Source: Ophthalmolycus amberensis (taxonomy: Eukaryota > Chordata > Actinopteri > Perciformes > Zoarcidae). From it: a stretch of DNA of 64,000 nt. Shown piece by piece: positions 36,863 to 49,427 of this stretch. The position numbers and the translations under genes were made by a program. The DNA is taken from positions 124,001 through 188,000 of the forward strand of contig JAFEUB010000722.1 in assembly GCA_024529925.1 (NCBI GenBank), in the 5' to 3' direction. The notes below the pieces were generated by a model. That model saw only the letters and a program-made list of their open reading frames with translations, did not search any database and was not told the DNA's origin. How positions within the stretch are numbered: the first letter of the stretch is position 1; each line of letters starts with the position of its first letter.

Positions 36863-37418
36863 CACATGTGGTCACACATTAACATCTTCCTAGCATTCTC
36901 AGACTCCTTTTTTTTGTACAATTTCCATCAAAATTTTTCACCAGTACTTAGCCGTGTCTTCATCCCCTGTTTCAAAGAAAATCTGTACATTTATTAGCTA
37001 ACTTAACAGACGGCTAGTTTGAATTTTCTCTTTGAATTTCCTTCACCAAGTCGCTGCTACTAAGTGTCATTTGAGGAGCAAATTTGAGCAGAAGATTGCT
37101 TGAAGAACAAGTAGGAATCCAGTCAGCTAAACTCTATTTATAAACCTCTGGGTGCTGATTGGACGGTGCACGGTTGCGCTCGTCTTCATTGGCTAAAGAC
37201 ACATGAAAGAGTCGAGGAGCACGCACACTCACACACACACTCACACGCACACTCACACACACACTCACACACACATGCTCAAACATACACAAATGCACTC
37301 ACGCGCACCCTTCAAACATGCACAGCTACCACCACCAGCTAAGGCATGCATGTCTTCCAATTAGCATCCAACCCCCAAGCTGTAACAGTACAGCACAGCC
37401 TCTAACAATAAATGTATC

Positions 37419-37431
37419 CCTCCCTCTCTCC

Positions 37432-37474
<43 letters not shown>
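37419..37474. repeat. (CT)n microsatellite
   Basis: ccctctct-type start, then about 17 uninterrupted TC units. Confidence 0.93.
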
Positions 37475-37477
<3 letters not shown>

Positions 37478-37578
37478 TCTGCTAATCCGCTATGTGTTTG
37501 CTGAGAGGCATTCCCCTTTCCCACTTCCTCCACCTTCCTCTCTCGCTCACATCTTTCCTTCCCTTCATCATTCCCCCA

Positions 37579-37624
<46 letters not shown>

Positions 37625-38886
37625 CCTCCTCCCAAACTGCCTTGAAAGAAAATACTTTTTTGGGGCTGGCTTAAGGGTGCTAGAGGTTGTGAAGTGCAAC
37701 ACTGAATATGTGTGCGTGGGACAGAGACCGATTCCAAAGTGTGCTTGCTTGTGGTTCCGTGCTTGTGCGTATTCCAGGGTATGAGTGTATGCACTCATAT
37801 GTATGTATGAGTGTGTGTGTGAGTGTGTTTGAGGGAGGAGAGGGGAGCAGGGGGGAGGAGGGGTGGTGTTAAGGCTTTAGGGTTTAGAGGGATAGAGGCA
37901 GGGGAGGCGAGGAACAGAGGGAGAAGCAGCAGCAGCGTGTTTGTGTGCGTGTGCACGCGAGAGGCAGCGACGGCGGAGAAACAGCAGCACTAGCACTGCT
38001 TAATTCATCAACATCAAAAGACGGCATTAAAAATGAATGGAACCCGAAGCAACAGTTTGGCTAAAGTGAATTATTCAGGCGTGGAGCTTACCCCGATGCC
38101 CAACATTCTATTAAGAACTAAAATCTAGATTTTTTTTCTCCTTGTGCCCCCATTTAGTCTCTGTTTGTACCAAGTTTGCTGCTGAGGATCAATGACTGCC
38201 TTTGCCCAGGGAATTTAAGGCAAACAACTCTCCGTCCACTTTTCAGGCTCTTGTGTTGGAGCAGAATGCCATTAGTCTCACTGCCGACCACAGTTACGGG
38301 CCCTTAGTTCCAAATTAAGGCTCTATTCCTTTTTCAATTAATTGTATTCGAGGAAGTGGTTTTCAATTCAATGAAAAAGTTGCTGAACTCTGAGATGAGG
38401 AGATCTTTAACCGAAGTGAAAAATCCATTCTCTTTTCCATTATTTAACTGTAATTTGAATATCTGGCCCCATCACAGTGAATTAAAGCTGAGATAATTTT
38501 AATCATGTATTAAGCGCTGTGTACTGTCCGTGAGTCATGGTTGTTGAGGTTGGCTGCGGGTGAAGAAGATTGCCATCAGGCATCCACCAATCTCTCAATC
38601 ACGGCTCTGAATGAATGCAATATCCTACTTCACAATGTCATGAACTACAACTCAACTGAAAACCTTGACTTGCTTGTTGTCATATCATGCTGTACGCCTT
38701 CAGACGGCTAAAAACAGAACAACATTTACATTTTTACTCCCACCTCCTCTTGGGGAGCGGATCTACTGAAACGAAGGCAGTAAAAAGAGTTGAAGGCTAT
38801 ACATCTATGTGTAGCTGGTAAACACAGCTACAGCCGTCGGGGCCACACGTGAGCCACGAACTCCGTCGACCAGCAAGAAGCAGTCT

Positions 38887-39070
38887 GTCGCAGTCTGGCC
38901 TCACATCCTGTCGCAGTCTGGCCTCACTTCCTGTCGCAGTCTGGCCTCACTTCCTGTCGCAGTCTGGCCTCACTTCCTGTCGCAGTCTGGCCTCACTTCC
39001 TGTCGCAGTCTGGCCTCACTTCCTGTCGCAGTCTGGCCTCACTTCCTGTCGCAGTCTGGCCTCACTTCCT
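38887..39070. repeat. 23-bp minisatellite, 8 copies
   Basis: The unit starts gtcgcagtctggcctcactt and is 23 bp long. Copies start at 38887, 38910, 38933, 38956, 38979, 39002, 39025 and 39048, and a broken ninth begins at 39071. Only the first differs visibly (acatcc in place of acttcc). Since 23 is not a multiple of 3, any frame through it cycles over three readings. It is flanked by caagaagcag on both sides (about 38875 and 39080). Confidence 0.95.
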
Positions 39071-39778
39071 GTCGCGCCGCCAAGAAGCAGAGCCCCGTGT
39101 GCTACCGTTGGCGTCAAGGGGATAGCAAAGGAGGAGGCGAGATTGGAGAAGTGGGGTAGGAGAGGAGATTTGGGAAGATAAAAGGGGGGGGGGGGGGGAT
39201 TTGGAGAGACTCTGGAGCTTAAGCAGCAGGACTTTGTTCGCATCCATTTAGAAGTCTGAGAGCCATTCTCATCAAAACCAGATTGTTGCATGAATCACAT
39301 CTTTATGGCATGGGCTCACTGCCTGTAGCTGAAGCTAGTATTTGTGAACTTTGAAGTTGAAGACACACCAAAACATCTCTGCTGTGCAGCATTTCACTTG
39401 TTAAATGTTTTATCAGCTCAATCCTCAGCCGTCGAGTCGCTGCAGGAGAGAGGCCGCGTCGATGGTCGACAGTAGAGCCGAACCGAGAGGGTTCGAGAGA
39501 GAAAGCAACACCGCAGCAACACTGGAGAAGTTTACTTATTCATGTCTTGTTTTCCACATTTTCAGGCTCTGATCGGATCTGAAAATACCCATACTGTGCT
39601 ATAAGACGCAAACATATAGACATATAGCCAACTGGTGAGTTAAAGACAGTAAAGTACACACCCGCACCCCCCCCCCCCCCCCCCCCCCAACCTATCTCCT
39701 GGGACACATATCAACAACAAAAAAGGAAAAGGAGACATCTGGAACAACAGTCTGGGTCTGTGTCTACAGGGTCTCTCT

Positions 39779-39850
<72 letters not shown>

Positions 39851-39926
39851 ATTTTGCTGTATTTTACTCAGCAGTCGACAATATGAGTTCACCTTCTCCC
39901 CAGAGTGAAAAAGTGGAAAACCATGC

Positions 39927-39989
<63 letters not shown>

Positions 39990-40063
39990 TCTCTGCACGA
40001 TACGCATTTATGGTCTGGTAGTGGGAAATGTGTGTACGTGGTGAAAGGAAAGGTTGGAGGCTT

Positions 40064-40126
<63 letters not shown>

Positions 40127-40266
40127 ATGAAAGTGAAAGTGTGTTTCTTTCTTTTTCATCCCTTAGCGAATGCCTATTTCTAGAACGGTTTGAGGGTCAA
40201 GGTTTGGCCACCGTTGGAGAAAAGCTGTGTTCCCATTTAAAAGGGAAAGAAAGCTCTCCCCCTCTC

Positions 40267-40353
<87 letters not shown>

Positions 40354-42164
40354 TCACAATGAAAAGAAGACTGAACACACATCGTCCTCTTAAAGCCTTA
40401 ACCCTTGATCTGCCATATCGCTCCTCGCAGCACACATCCTCCCAAGACAAATGTGCTTCAACGCTAACAGATCCGGGATAAAAACAACAGAGATAAAAAA
40501 AAACATCCGTTCTGACATGTAACTGACCATTAAATCAAATTGTTTCGATTTCAATTCGAATGCATTTTTGTATGAGAACGGCCAGAGGCAACCGAGTAAA
40601 AGTAATTGGTGTTGCGGCGTTTTCATCCGAGCTGTAACCTTTCACCTGCCTCGTAGTTCCGACCAGAAAAAGTGGCCAATGTGCCACATTCTGCATCACT
40701 ACATCACTGCTACAACACAGCAGCTTATTCGTTGAATTTATGGAGTATCGCAAAACTGTTTTTAAAAGCTCTTTTTTATTCACTCACATTCAACCAAAGA
40801 AATGATTTCCATTTACCTTATTGTTGTACATCAAGACATACATTTTTTATCAGATTTAAATTAAAGGCCCAGAGTTATGAAATTCACTCAATATGCCTCT
40901 GACATCAATATCTTCCTTTTCCAGCTCTTAGAACACAGTTAAAGAAACATCTCATTTCATCTAGAAGCCTATGAAGATACTTCAGTTGGTTGTACATACT
41001 TATTCTAGATCTACTACTTCTGCTTGTTAATTCTACTACGATTTATGCTATTTCGTGTGTTTTGTGTATATAGATGTTCTTTGTGTTATGTGTTCTTCTT
41101 TCTTTGTTATTTTGTTGTTTTCTTTCATTTTTAATGAGTAACAATTTCATTTTTTATATTTGTGTCTCCTGCACTGTATTGCTGTTTTTTTTCTATTGTT
41201 ATATCTTAATTATTGTGCAAATAGACTAAACTAAGTGACTTTAATTAAATTCATTTATTAATAGAATTTAGTACTGCAGGTGGGGATTTATAATCAGCGT
41301 GCTTTATTCAAACTCATATTGGTCAGCTGGATTAGAAGGTTCAATTGAGCTCTTGTGAAGTGAGAGCCATGATCACTGTGACTCAGACTCTGACTCATAG
41401 GTTAGCACAAATCCATTAGGCTGTAGAGAGCTGTGGCTTTATCTTCTGTGACGTCACTTGAAGGTTTCTCAAGGGAACTCTGGAAGTCCTGGACCATATT
41501 TATTCTTTTAAGAAATACACTGAAGACTACTTTAAAGAGCCAACTTGGGGGTAAAGAAGCTCCGTGCTGAGTGTGATAAAATAAGACACGTTTATCAGGT
41601 TATTTTAGGTTGAGTGGAGCGTAAGAATAACCTGTTTACATCCAACATAAAATAAGGAAAAGTGCAATGGAGAGGACATTCTGCTGCTGGGGGATGAGGT
41701 GTATCAGAGGAATCAAGAGAATGTAATACCAGACAGTGAAGATGCCTGTAAAGTGATTGTAAAAGAAAATGCAAAAACAAAAGCGATAATCAAATGAATA
41801 GATGAATACATTGAACAAATATATATTTTGCACTCTTTTGTGCCACAGTCATCTTGAATCTACTCGTAACCAACTAAAAAGACTTCTGGGGCTTTCATGA
41901 ATATAGGACAATATAAATAACTTTCTTGAGTTTTGGATTAAAAAGTAAAAGGTTTTTCTTTGTTTCCAAAATTGCACTTTCAGCAGTTTGGTAAAAATAA
42001 ATGTGCCCTGGAGTCTAATTAACGCTTTCACCGATGATTTAGATTTTTTACTCACTTCTGCGTTGGCTTTGACTTTTAGTCATGGTGGATGCTACTTGTT
42101 TTGTTTTAAGGAAATGAGGGGGGGAAAAGGCAGTTAGGTGGAGTTTAACATTACAAAACTTATA
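39071..42164. other. Non-coding intronic stretch with a dense simple-repeat cluster
   Basis: No gene recognised. The cluster at 39667-40352 is listed separately. 40.5-42.1 kb is AT-rich single-copy-like sequence. A 15-G run lies at 39184-39198. Confidence 0.45.
39667..40352. repeat. Simple-repeat cluster: C22, three (TG)n arrays, (CT)n
   Basis: Within 690 bp: a 22-C run (39667-39688), (TG)n at 39782-39850, 39929-39988 and 40069-40126, then (CT)n at 40270-40352. Frames here spell Cys-Val, His-Thr or Leu-Ser runs and are not proteins. Confidence 0.95.
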
Positions 42165-42253
42165 CAGCTGGAATTTGAGGTGCTTTACCCCTTCCAAGCA
42201 TATATATATGGCATATAGGCTTGGAAGGGGTAAAGCGCCTCAAATTCTAGCTG
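42165..42253. repeat. Inverted repeat with 35-bp arms and 19-bp loop
   Basis: Left arm 42165-42199 begins cagctggaatttgagg; right arm 42219-42253 ends cctcaaattctagctg. 33 of 35 positions pair exactly. The two differences (arm positions 6 and 17) become G-U pairs in + strand RNA, so that transcript could pair along the whole arm. The loop atatatatatggcatatag is AT-rich. It could be a foldback transposon relic or a small-RNA precursor-like hairpin. The efna2 pre-mRNA would be transcribed in the fully pairing orientation. Confidence 0.85.
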
Positions 42254-43145
42254 TTAAAATGCTACACAATTCACACACTAAGCAGAATTTTGACTACGGA
42301 TAGTGACAACTTTTTGTGACGCCGTGTAGAATATGCAAAGTAATCGCCCCCGGCCCTCTCACTGGCATCACCTGGCAGATATTTTCAACAGAAATAATTG
42401 TGGGTGGCATGTCGGGGGAAAAAAAAAGCCTAAATTCGAGAATTTTAAAAGTCACACTGTCGCAACTTAACGCTCCATAAAACTGAGCAGTGCTGCAGTG
42501 TTTTAATGGGATGTATTTCATGGCATGAGTGCAGTGAGAGTCCTGGACGTATTTCAGCGACAACTAAGATAATGATTCAGAGATTTTCATCCCGGGAGCA
42601 TGGCTAATATGGCATATTTCTCATAGTATATAGATGCATATCTTTGTGTGTTTCTGCTTCTTCATAATGCTCTACTATGTTGATCCCAGCCATGTCATTC
42701 CAAATGGCAATGTCCTCATCAACAAGCCGTAGGCTGTTGAACAGAACCATTTCAGAATGTCAAGGGCTTCGCAGCATCCAGATGTGATCCCAACTGTGAA
42801 TTTTAATAGCAGAATCAGCTGCAGCCTCCTTCGTGGCCGCGCCGGCTGCCAGTGGAAAAAGATTGAGGGTCCGTTTGGTAACGTGAATTCGTGACTCAGT
42901 CAGTGATTTGCATTGACTCTGCGGTGATGGATGGGGCCCCCGAAATAAGCGTATGAAAAACATTACCGCAGGACATCTTTGCACAATTTGTCCCCCCCGC
43001 AGTTTGAGCGTACTCTGTGAAAATCAGCTCTCTGCACACAACAGTAAGTTTTAAGATGGATGAAAGACTTCTATACCATCACGGCCAACGTAGCTTCAGG
43101 CCAGGTTGAAATCATAACCAAGATTGACTGATGTTCATGGATTTC

Positions 43146-43191
<46 letters not shown>

Positions 43192-45572
43192 TGGGTGGAG
43201 GCTATCTGTGACTATTTGAGGAAAAAAAAGGGAGCAAGACTGAGGAAGAGAGACTCTGAGGGAGAAGCAGCGAATCTCTGTGGAGTTGTTTTGGTCATGG
43301 TGCTTGAGCACTCTGATTAATGTTCATCGAGAGACACCAGATGGAAAGAGAGAGAGCGAGGGAGAGAATGAAAGGGTAGGGGAGGAAAATTTGGAGCGAA
43401 GAGCGCCGTGGAAGACGATGATCAGAGAGAGGGAGAGGGAAAAGAGATGGTAGAGGCAGGAGGTGGAGAGACAAAAAGAGGATAGTCTTAACACATGAAG
43501 ATGATGAGAGAAAGGGAATTTACATCCCCCAAAAAAAGAGGATTCTTCTGAGGTTTTTGGTCACAGCAGCAGTGGTTCTTTACTGACCTGAAATGATAAT
43601 TACTCAACCCTTTTTTGCATTAAAAAAATAATTTCAAAGTCTTTATTAACATATATGTTTTATTCTTGACAGGAAGGGAGATGGTCCTTGGAGTAGATAA
43701 TAAATGCTCCTTTAGACTTTAAATCTCTGAGTGGGTGTATACCGGGTATGTTTGATTGACAGCTGAGCCGGTAGTGTTGTCTAAACTTGTCTAAATCGAA
43801 CACGGCTGAAAATCGCATTTGGCCGCTGCTTCTTCCTTTTTTCTTTTTAGTGGCAAATTGCAACCGGACGGAGCATTACTGCCAACATGTGACCGCGATT
43901 GTCGCCTGCCAAAATGTCTGCCTGCTTGTTTGATCACTTGGCCAATTGTATTTAAACTGAATAAGAATGAAGGGGATTTTACTTTTGCATAGTACAGTGT
44001 TCACCGGAGCAACCGCAACAGTTGCAGCTTCCTCGTCCGTCATTTCCACAAGTTTGGTGCATGGTCACTCCCCGTCCTCTGTGTAACTAAGATGGCGACC
44101 ATTGAGGGCGAGTGTCCAGCGTTCCACACTCTTTTTGACGTTCATGAGTACGCCATTCGGTTACTCATAGTGCATTGCATTTTGCCATACTTGTCAGTGT
44201 TATGCACTCAAAATAGCTAATATACAAATATGAAAGACACAGCTCTGGTGACTTCTATACACAATTCTTTTTTTTTGGTTAAGAGTCGAGTTGGAGATGT
44301 CAGGTTTGCAGAGGAGGGATTTTTGGAGGAGAGAGAAGGGAAGAGGGGTGGGGGATGGAATTTTTGGCAGATCAGTGGCAGGGAAGAAGATGAGAAAAGA
44401 AGGTTTGGGCGCAGTGGGATGGAAGATGTGGTGAGGGGGAGACAGGAATACAGAAAGACAGAGAGACGGCATCACTTGTAGAAAAGAATTAGGAAGAAAG
44501 AGACTTTGTGATGTTTGATAGGTGGCAATCGGAGATAGTTTCCCAAATGACACATATAAAAAATGAAAATGTATTTACTTACTTAACTGTTTGATGTGGC
44601 TCATATCACCTTGACGTCCACCTTGTCCATCTTAACTGATAAAATATGTAGTTTTTGTTGACATACTATGTGGAAGTACAGCAATGTGCCTCATTATTCT
44701 CCCAAAATATTAAGCTGTAGGCCACATAAAGCTGATTATAAAATGAAGAAGTGCTTTTACGTTGCTTCCTGTGATATTTGTGCTGATCGAATGCGTGTAC
44801 TATTTCTTTAGTGAATTCAGTTAAAGGAAGCATCTATAAAGCTTCTATTTATCCGCTCCAAATCACACCTTCTTATTCTGGGTTGTTGAGCTTGCTCGGC
44901 GCTCCTCCACCGCATTGCAGCCTCTCAGGTTTAAGACTGAATTGCACCTATAAATGAAAGTGTGTTTATTCTTCAAACTGTTTGTTCGAAATAAGGTCCG
45001 GCCTCTGACCAGGTAGCCAATCATAGATAATGGGGGGGTAGTCCTGTTTCGTGCCACACCGCTGGGTCAGACAACACTTTCAGACAAACTACTCAGTTTC
45101 AAGAATACCCTGGCTTTAACAACGACATGCTGCTTCTGTCCATTGATCCTGAGAGGCATAATCCACCAGACCATTCGAGAGCTCCGGTCAGGTTAACGCA
45201 AACAGAGCACATATCAAATTTGAGAACAAACAACCAACGTTGTCGTCTTCCTTGTGAAGGACAATCTCGGTTCAGAATCTGTTTGTTGTTCTTGTTTTTT
45301 GGGCTTCTGCAGCTTGGAATTGGCAGCGAGATTGAATTGGAACTGAGTGACAAGAACGAAGGATTGACATGAAGAGAAACGGACAGAACGTTGGAGAGAG
45401 TCAGAGGTGGAGATTGAGACGGAGAGACAATCGCAGCGAGCAGAGAAAGTGAGACGAAAGGGAGGGAAGGAGATGCTCGGCCGTTAGAGTCAGACGGCAT
45501 TGACCTTCAATCCATCCAGAACCACGTTACGTTCAGCACATATGGCTCCACTTAATGTGGCGAGACTTGAGA

Positions 45573-45617
<45 letters not shown>

Positions 45618-45748
45618 TGTGTGCGTGTGTGTGTGTGTGTGTATTTTTTATTTACTCACAGGAAGTGTGACTATTAGCACGAGCGTGCATGCTCCCATAT
45701 AGTGTGCCTTAGATTGTGTTTACATGCCGATGTTTACTTGCGTGTCGA

Positions 45749-45791
<43 letters not shown>

Positions 45792-47055
45792 CTGCAAACA
45801 CAGTGTGTATCTTAATTGGACTCCATTCAAGTGTTTAATTACTCATTAGCGATGCCGCAAAGCAATCCATACACCAGCCCCCCCCCATCCCCCCTCGCTC
45901 CCTCTGCCCTCTGTGACTTCCAACCAACAGAGTCTCAAACGCTTTGACCCAAACTACATGGATTAGTTCACCTCGTCAATCTGGATCAACCTGTCAATAT
46001 GAGATGAAACATCCCTGAGCCGGGTGGGGGGTGGGGGGGGGGGGGGGGGGTGAAGCCTGAGCGAGACAGGCAGTTAATAAGCCAGTCAGCCCGTCGGTGT
46101 GACACACTTGTTCATGTGAAAGATTAGTAGTCAGTCAGACAGCTGGCCACCTTTTTTTATATTCAGGTGGTCAGTTAACAAGCCTGATGGCCTTTTAGCT
46201 GGACGGATCAGTCACTTACATAATCGTGTTGTCAGTCCGTCTATCACTCTGTCAGTCAGACTGTCAATCAAAGATTAGAAACCCTATAAACCCATCCTTA
46301 AGTAAGTTGATGTTTTTCTGGAGCATCTTCTAAAGTGATGCTTCACAGTTCTGTAAAATACCAGAAAACAGTTCCAGGGAACGGTGCAACGTAGAGAATT
46401 ACACTCAGTTTATTAAATACGGCTCGCTAAAAATAATGCAATCTAATACAACGGTCCTGTAATAAACACTACCTCCATGAAGGTTATAATGTTTAGCGTT
46501 TATTTGTCCACCACATTTATATGAATGAGGGAAGGGTAGATAACAGAAACACCTCTCTGTGCAGCTCTCCTCCAAAACAAAACATAAACATCATTAACCG
46601 TCATGACGGTCGGATTTATTGTATTAGACTGAATTAATTTCATCTAGATTAAACTGGCAACGAAGTGTTAACAATTGGATAAACTAACGGGGGGATTATT
46701 TTTCTTCACATTTTGAGCTAACAAGAGAAGCCTTGCCTTCTTTCTATTGGACCTGGACTGTGGAGCTTTATTGGAGCAGAGTATGAGGCTAAAAGATCAT
46801 GAATATGTAAGAGAGCCAAACAATGGAGGGTTTAATTTGGCAGCTCTGTCCTGCGAGGGCAAAGTTGTTATCACGGCCAAACGTGGGGTGGAAGTCTCTG
46901 GAAACGAATCCACAAAGAATGGAATGATAAAAAAGTTTTGTGAGATAAAATATTTGTGGTCATGTTGATTGACATCCAAAAGTGTGTCGCAATCTGTAAA
47001 AGAAAAAGAAAGTCATTAAAACTGCATCATAGCATCAAAGGAATGCGTGAGTATA
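42254..47055. other. Non-coding intronic stretch
   Basis: No gene recognised. (TG)n at 43150-43190 and 45751-45790; (GA)n running into (GT)n at 45570-45641; purine-rich sequence at 43220-43500; G runs at 46026-46050. A repeat copy at 46438-46566 is listed separately. Confidence 0.45.
46438..46566. repeat. Interspersed repeat, copy B (pairs with 22583-22808)
   Basis: Shares gcaatctaata, gtcctgtaataaac, ccatgaaggttataatgttt and catttatatgaatgaggga with copy A, in the same order and orientation, but lacks about 100 bp of its centre. Ends in ataacagaaacacctctctg. Confidence 0.6.
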
Positions 47056-48333
47056 CACTCAAAAAAATAATTCATTGGATGAACTCAATTAAATTGTGGG
47101 CAGGTTTTCCACCGAGTAAATATAGTTAAACCTAACTTAAACTAAAAACATCCATGCAATATAATTAAATTGAGTTAGTCCGACTCAATTTGATCAAATA
47201 CAACCTAAATAAAAAAATACCATCAATGAAATGAAATTGATTTATGTTAGTCCAACTCAATATAGTACAATTCATTGGAAATTAATTAATCAGGTAAAAA
47301 ACTTTTTTAAATTTGACCCCCAATTAAGACACATGAGACAAAACCTAGTTCAAGTGTTTTTTATTGAAAATGCTTAAATACATTAAATATGGTACAAATC
47401 TGACCATCCATGATACTAGAGCCTGCATTTCATTTTTTAAATATAATTTGTTTTTTTTACAAAAACACTGATCAGAAAAGGATAGCAACAAAAATTCCAA
47501 AAGGATCTATACAGTGCGTCTTTCATCGTTTTTAAATATTAAAACAGTAGTCTTGTAACAGCTCCACAACTGGTGAAAAATAAATACCAAGCTATCCCAA
47601 ATCCCTTGGCGCCACAAACAAAGACGCCATGAGGGTGGAGGCTATGCACTGCTCTCCAAACAGGGAATATCATTGCACTGCAGTGTAGTCATTCACCATA
47701 AACTATCATTTCCAAAAAGCACAAAACTTCCTGCAATCGATATGTACAACCACTATTGCAAGTGCTAAATTCCCACTACTTTGGTTTGTCAAGAGCAATA
47801 CAGCTTTGTTTTCTTTCCTAGATGGTAGTACAAAAGGACTCCACACTGAAGAATAGCCGATGATGTATTATCATGTGCAGAAACAGGCAACTTGGACCAC
47901 TTTTGGGCTACAAAAGTAAAATCACAAAACATCGACAAACTAAAACTTATAGATTATAAATAACAAGGATACTCATAGTCAATGGAAGTTACAGCGTATT
48001 GAACCGTGTTAGGGTCCATTTCAACTCGAGTAGAGAGTCACTCAATCAGACGAGGAAAATGGACGTGCAAGTTGACGTTAGAGTAATCACACTCGAGTTA
48101 GGATGTGGAGGTGAATTGGGCAAAACTTTCTGTGAGTAAACACTCAACCAAGCTTGCAGTGACATGTAAAAGTTCCGTAATTTACAGTCTCTGGCTTGCC
48201 TCTGTGCAGCTTAGTCAATTTTTTCAAAATGTCAGAACCAGGAAAACATCCATGAGGTCATGGATTGTCGTTGACTGGGCGGAAGATGAAAGTAGAAAAC
48301 ATCCAAAAGATCTGACAAGGTTCTTTGGCTTTG

Positions 48334-48580
48334 TCACTTGGTGTTCACCTCTTGTGCAAACATCTTGATTTTCAGCTCCTGTATCTTAGAATTCAGCTTG
48401 TGCCCATCCAAATTCATTATGACCTTCTGGAGAAGCTCAAAGATGTACTTGAAGTTGTCTGGAAAGCTTAGATTAAGGGCACAAATTAGCCCAAAGCATG
48501 ATGAACGCCATGATGACACCGTCTACGTTGTTCATGACTTTAATGCAGTTGATCAAGTCCCACGTCCTCTGGCTCCCCAT
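48334..48580 (-). pseudogene. Transposon C-terminal exon 3 of 3
   Basis: Starts after an ag acceptor near 48581 and ends at a stop at 48334. It encodes NNVDGVIMAFIMLW in one frame and ICALNLSFPDNFKYIFELLQ then KVIMNLDGHKLNSKIQELKI in the next, so one indel near 48500 breaks it. The LxYPxxxxYxFExxQKVxMNL pattern is the usual C-terminus of the family. Confidence 0.55.
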
Positions 48581-48695
48581 CTCTTTGGATCATGTAAATA
48601 AATGTAAATAAATGTAAATCACAAACATGTATGTATATATATATGTGGGTAACACTTTTCGACGCTACATGGGAAACATATTGCGATAAACTTAC

Positions 48696-48779
48696 CAGAT
48701 TGATAAAGAGTCTGGATCTTCATTGAGGTAGATGACAGGCTTCTCAGATGCACTCCCTTTTGGTGTTGATGTCATCACA
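48696..48779 (-). pseudogene. Transposon C-terminal exon 2 of 3
   Basis: 84 nt between an acceptor (cttttag) and a canonical donor (gtaagt), on the minus strand. It encodes TSTPKGSASEKPVIYLNEDP followed by DSLSI. The PVIYLNEDP block matches the (V)YLNEDP motif of the fish transposon protein family. Confidence 0.55.
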
Positions 48780-48915
48780 CTAAAAGTTCTGGATAAAAGC
48801 AGAATAAAAGCAGGCCATTGACTATTCATCAAATGTTTTAAAAAAGCAGATATGGACAAGAAAATATTACAATAACCACCCCAATACAGTGAAAATAATA
48901 TTGTATACATATGTA

Positions 48916-49075
48916 CCAACCAAATCATTGATGGTCAGGACATCCTTGACCTTTTCTCCTTCACACCTCCTTTGATCTTTAAGCCCTGTATCAGGGAGTC
49001 TGAGAAGAGGTCCAGCTGTGACATGAACTTTGATTGAAATGGCTTGGTGGTGATCAGCAGGAACTCTGCATTGAC
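48916..49075 (-). pseudogene. Transposon C-terminal exon 1 of 3
   Basis: After an acceptor reading ttcag, the minus strand encodes VNAEFLLITTKPFQSKFMSQ and then LDLFSDSLIQGLKIKGGVKE. A one-base indel shortly after this shifts the frame; the other frame then continues KDVLTINDL. The right-hand boundary (donor) is uncertain, around 48916. Confidence 0.5.
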
Positions 49076-49214
49076 CTGAATAACAAACAAAATACAGCTG
49101 TTTGTTACTTGTTTATTATAATTACTATCACATTATGTGGGATTATTAGATTCAAATTGCGATTGTGAAGCCATTAATCATCAAAATGGTAAACACATAG
49201 AAACACACATTTAC

Positions 49215-49427
49215 TTACTTAACTTTGCTGGAACAGGGAAGGGGCCTCTGCTCCACAATCTCTGGTTGAATGTGCAGTTCAGCATGTGTGATTTCGAAGC
49301 TTACTCCATGTATTAAATGTACATGGGCAATGTATGGACACGTATAGCGATAACTGCCCCTACAATGCCCATGCAACAAGAAATACCTGCTAGCTAGTTC
49401 CAAACTGCATTCTTTACACTGCCACAT
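49215..49427 (-). pseudogene. Transposon zinc-finger exon
   Basis: Begins MWQCKECSLELASRYFLLHG and continues with GSYRYTCPY. The CxxC pair, the following His residues and the second Cys match the N-terminal C2H2-like fingers of the fish transposon protein family described for the 47056-49652 element. The second finger's CxxxC/H pattern is decayed. The frame stops at 49215. It is upstream, in transcript order, of the three C-terminal exons. The coding segment that should follow it is absent. Confidence 0.5.

Larger units (their letters stand above)
27860..38886. other. Non-coding intronic stretch
   Basis: No gene recognised on either strand. Microsatellites: (AC)n at 28611-28645, 32865-32914 and 37581-37623; (TG)n at 34077-34102, 34303-34332, 36605-36704 and 36810-36865; (CT)n at 33593-33670 and 37419-37474; acactc-type repeats at 37221-37275. 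There is a 19-G run at 28071-28089. Teleost repeat fragments lie near 29389-29560 and 35727-35815 (listed separately). 38040-38700 is unusually free of simple repeats. Confidence 0.45.

Noticed and set aside
37900..38060. Candidate efna2 first exon or promoter (purine/GC-rich with an ATG near 38033)
   Set aside because: The ATG does not open a signal peptide and no mature ephrin N-terminus follows.
38887..39070. CRISPR-like array
   Set aside because: Units are directly adjacent with no spacers, in a vertebrate sequence; it is a minisatellite.
38849..39181. 110-codon frame with a 23-residue repeat
   Set aside because: It is the 23-bp minisatellite read through three frames; no sign of a protein.
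39764..40159. Long frames of Cys-Val, His-Thr or Leu-Ser repeats (also at 36605, 32635, 33484 and 60330)
   Set aside because: They are translations of TG, CA or CT microsatellites and have no other domain.
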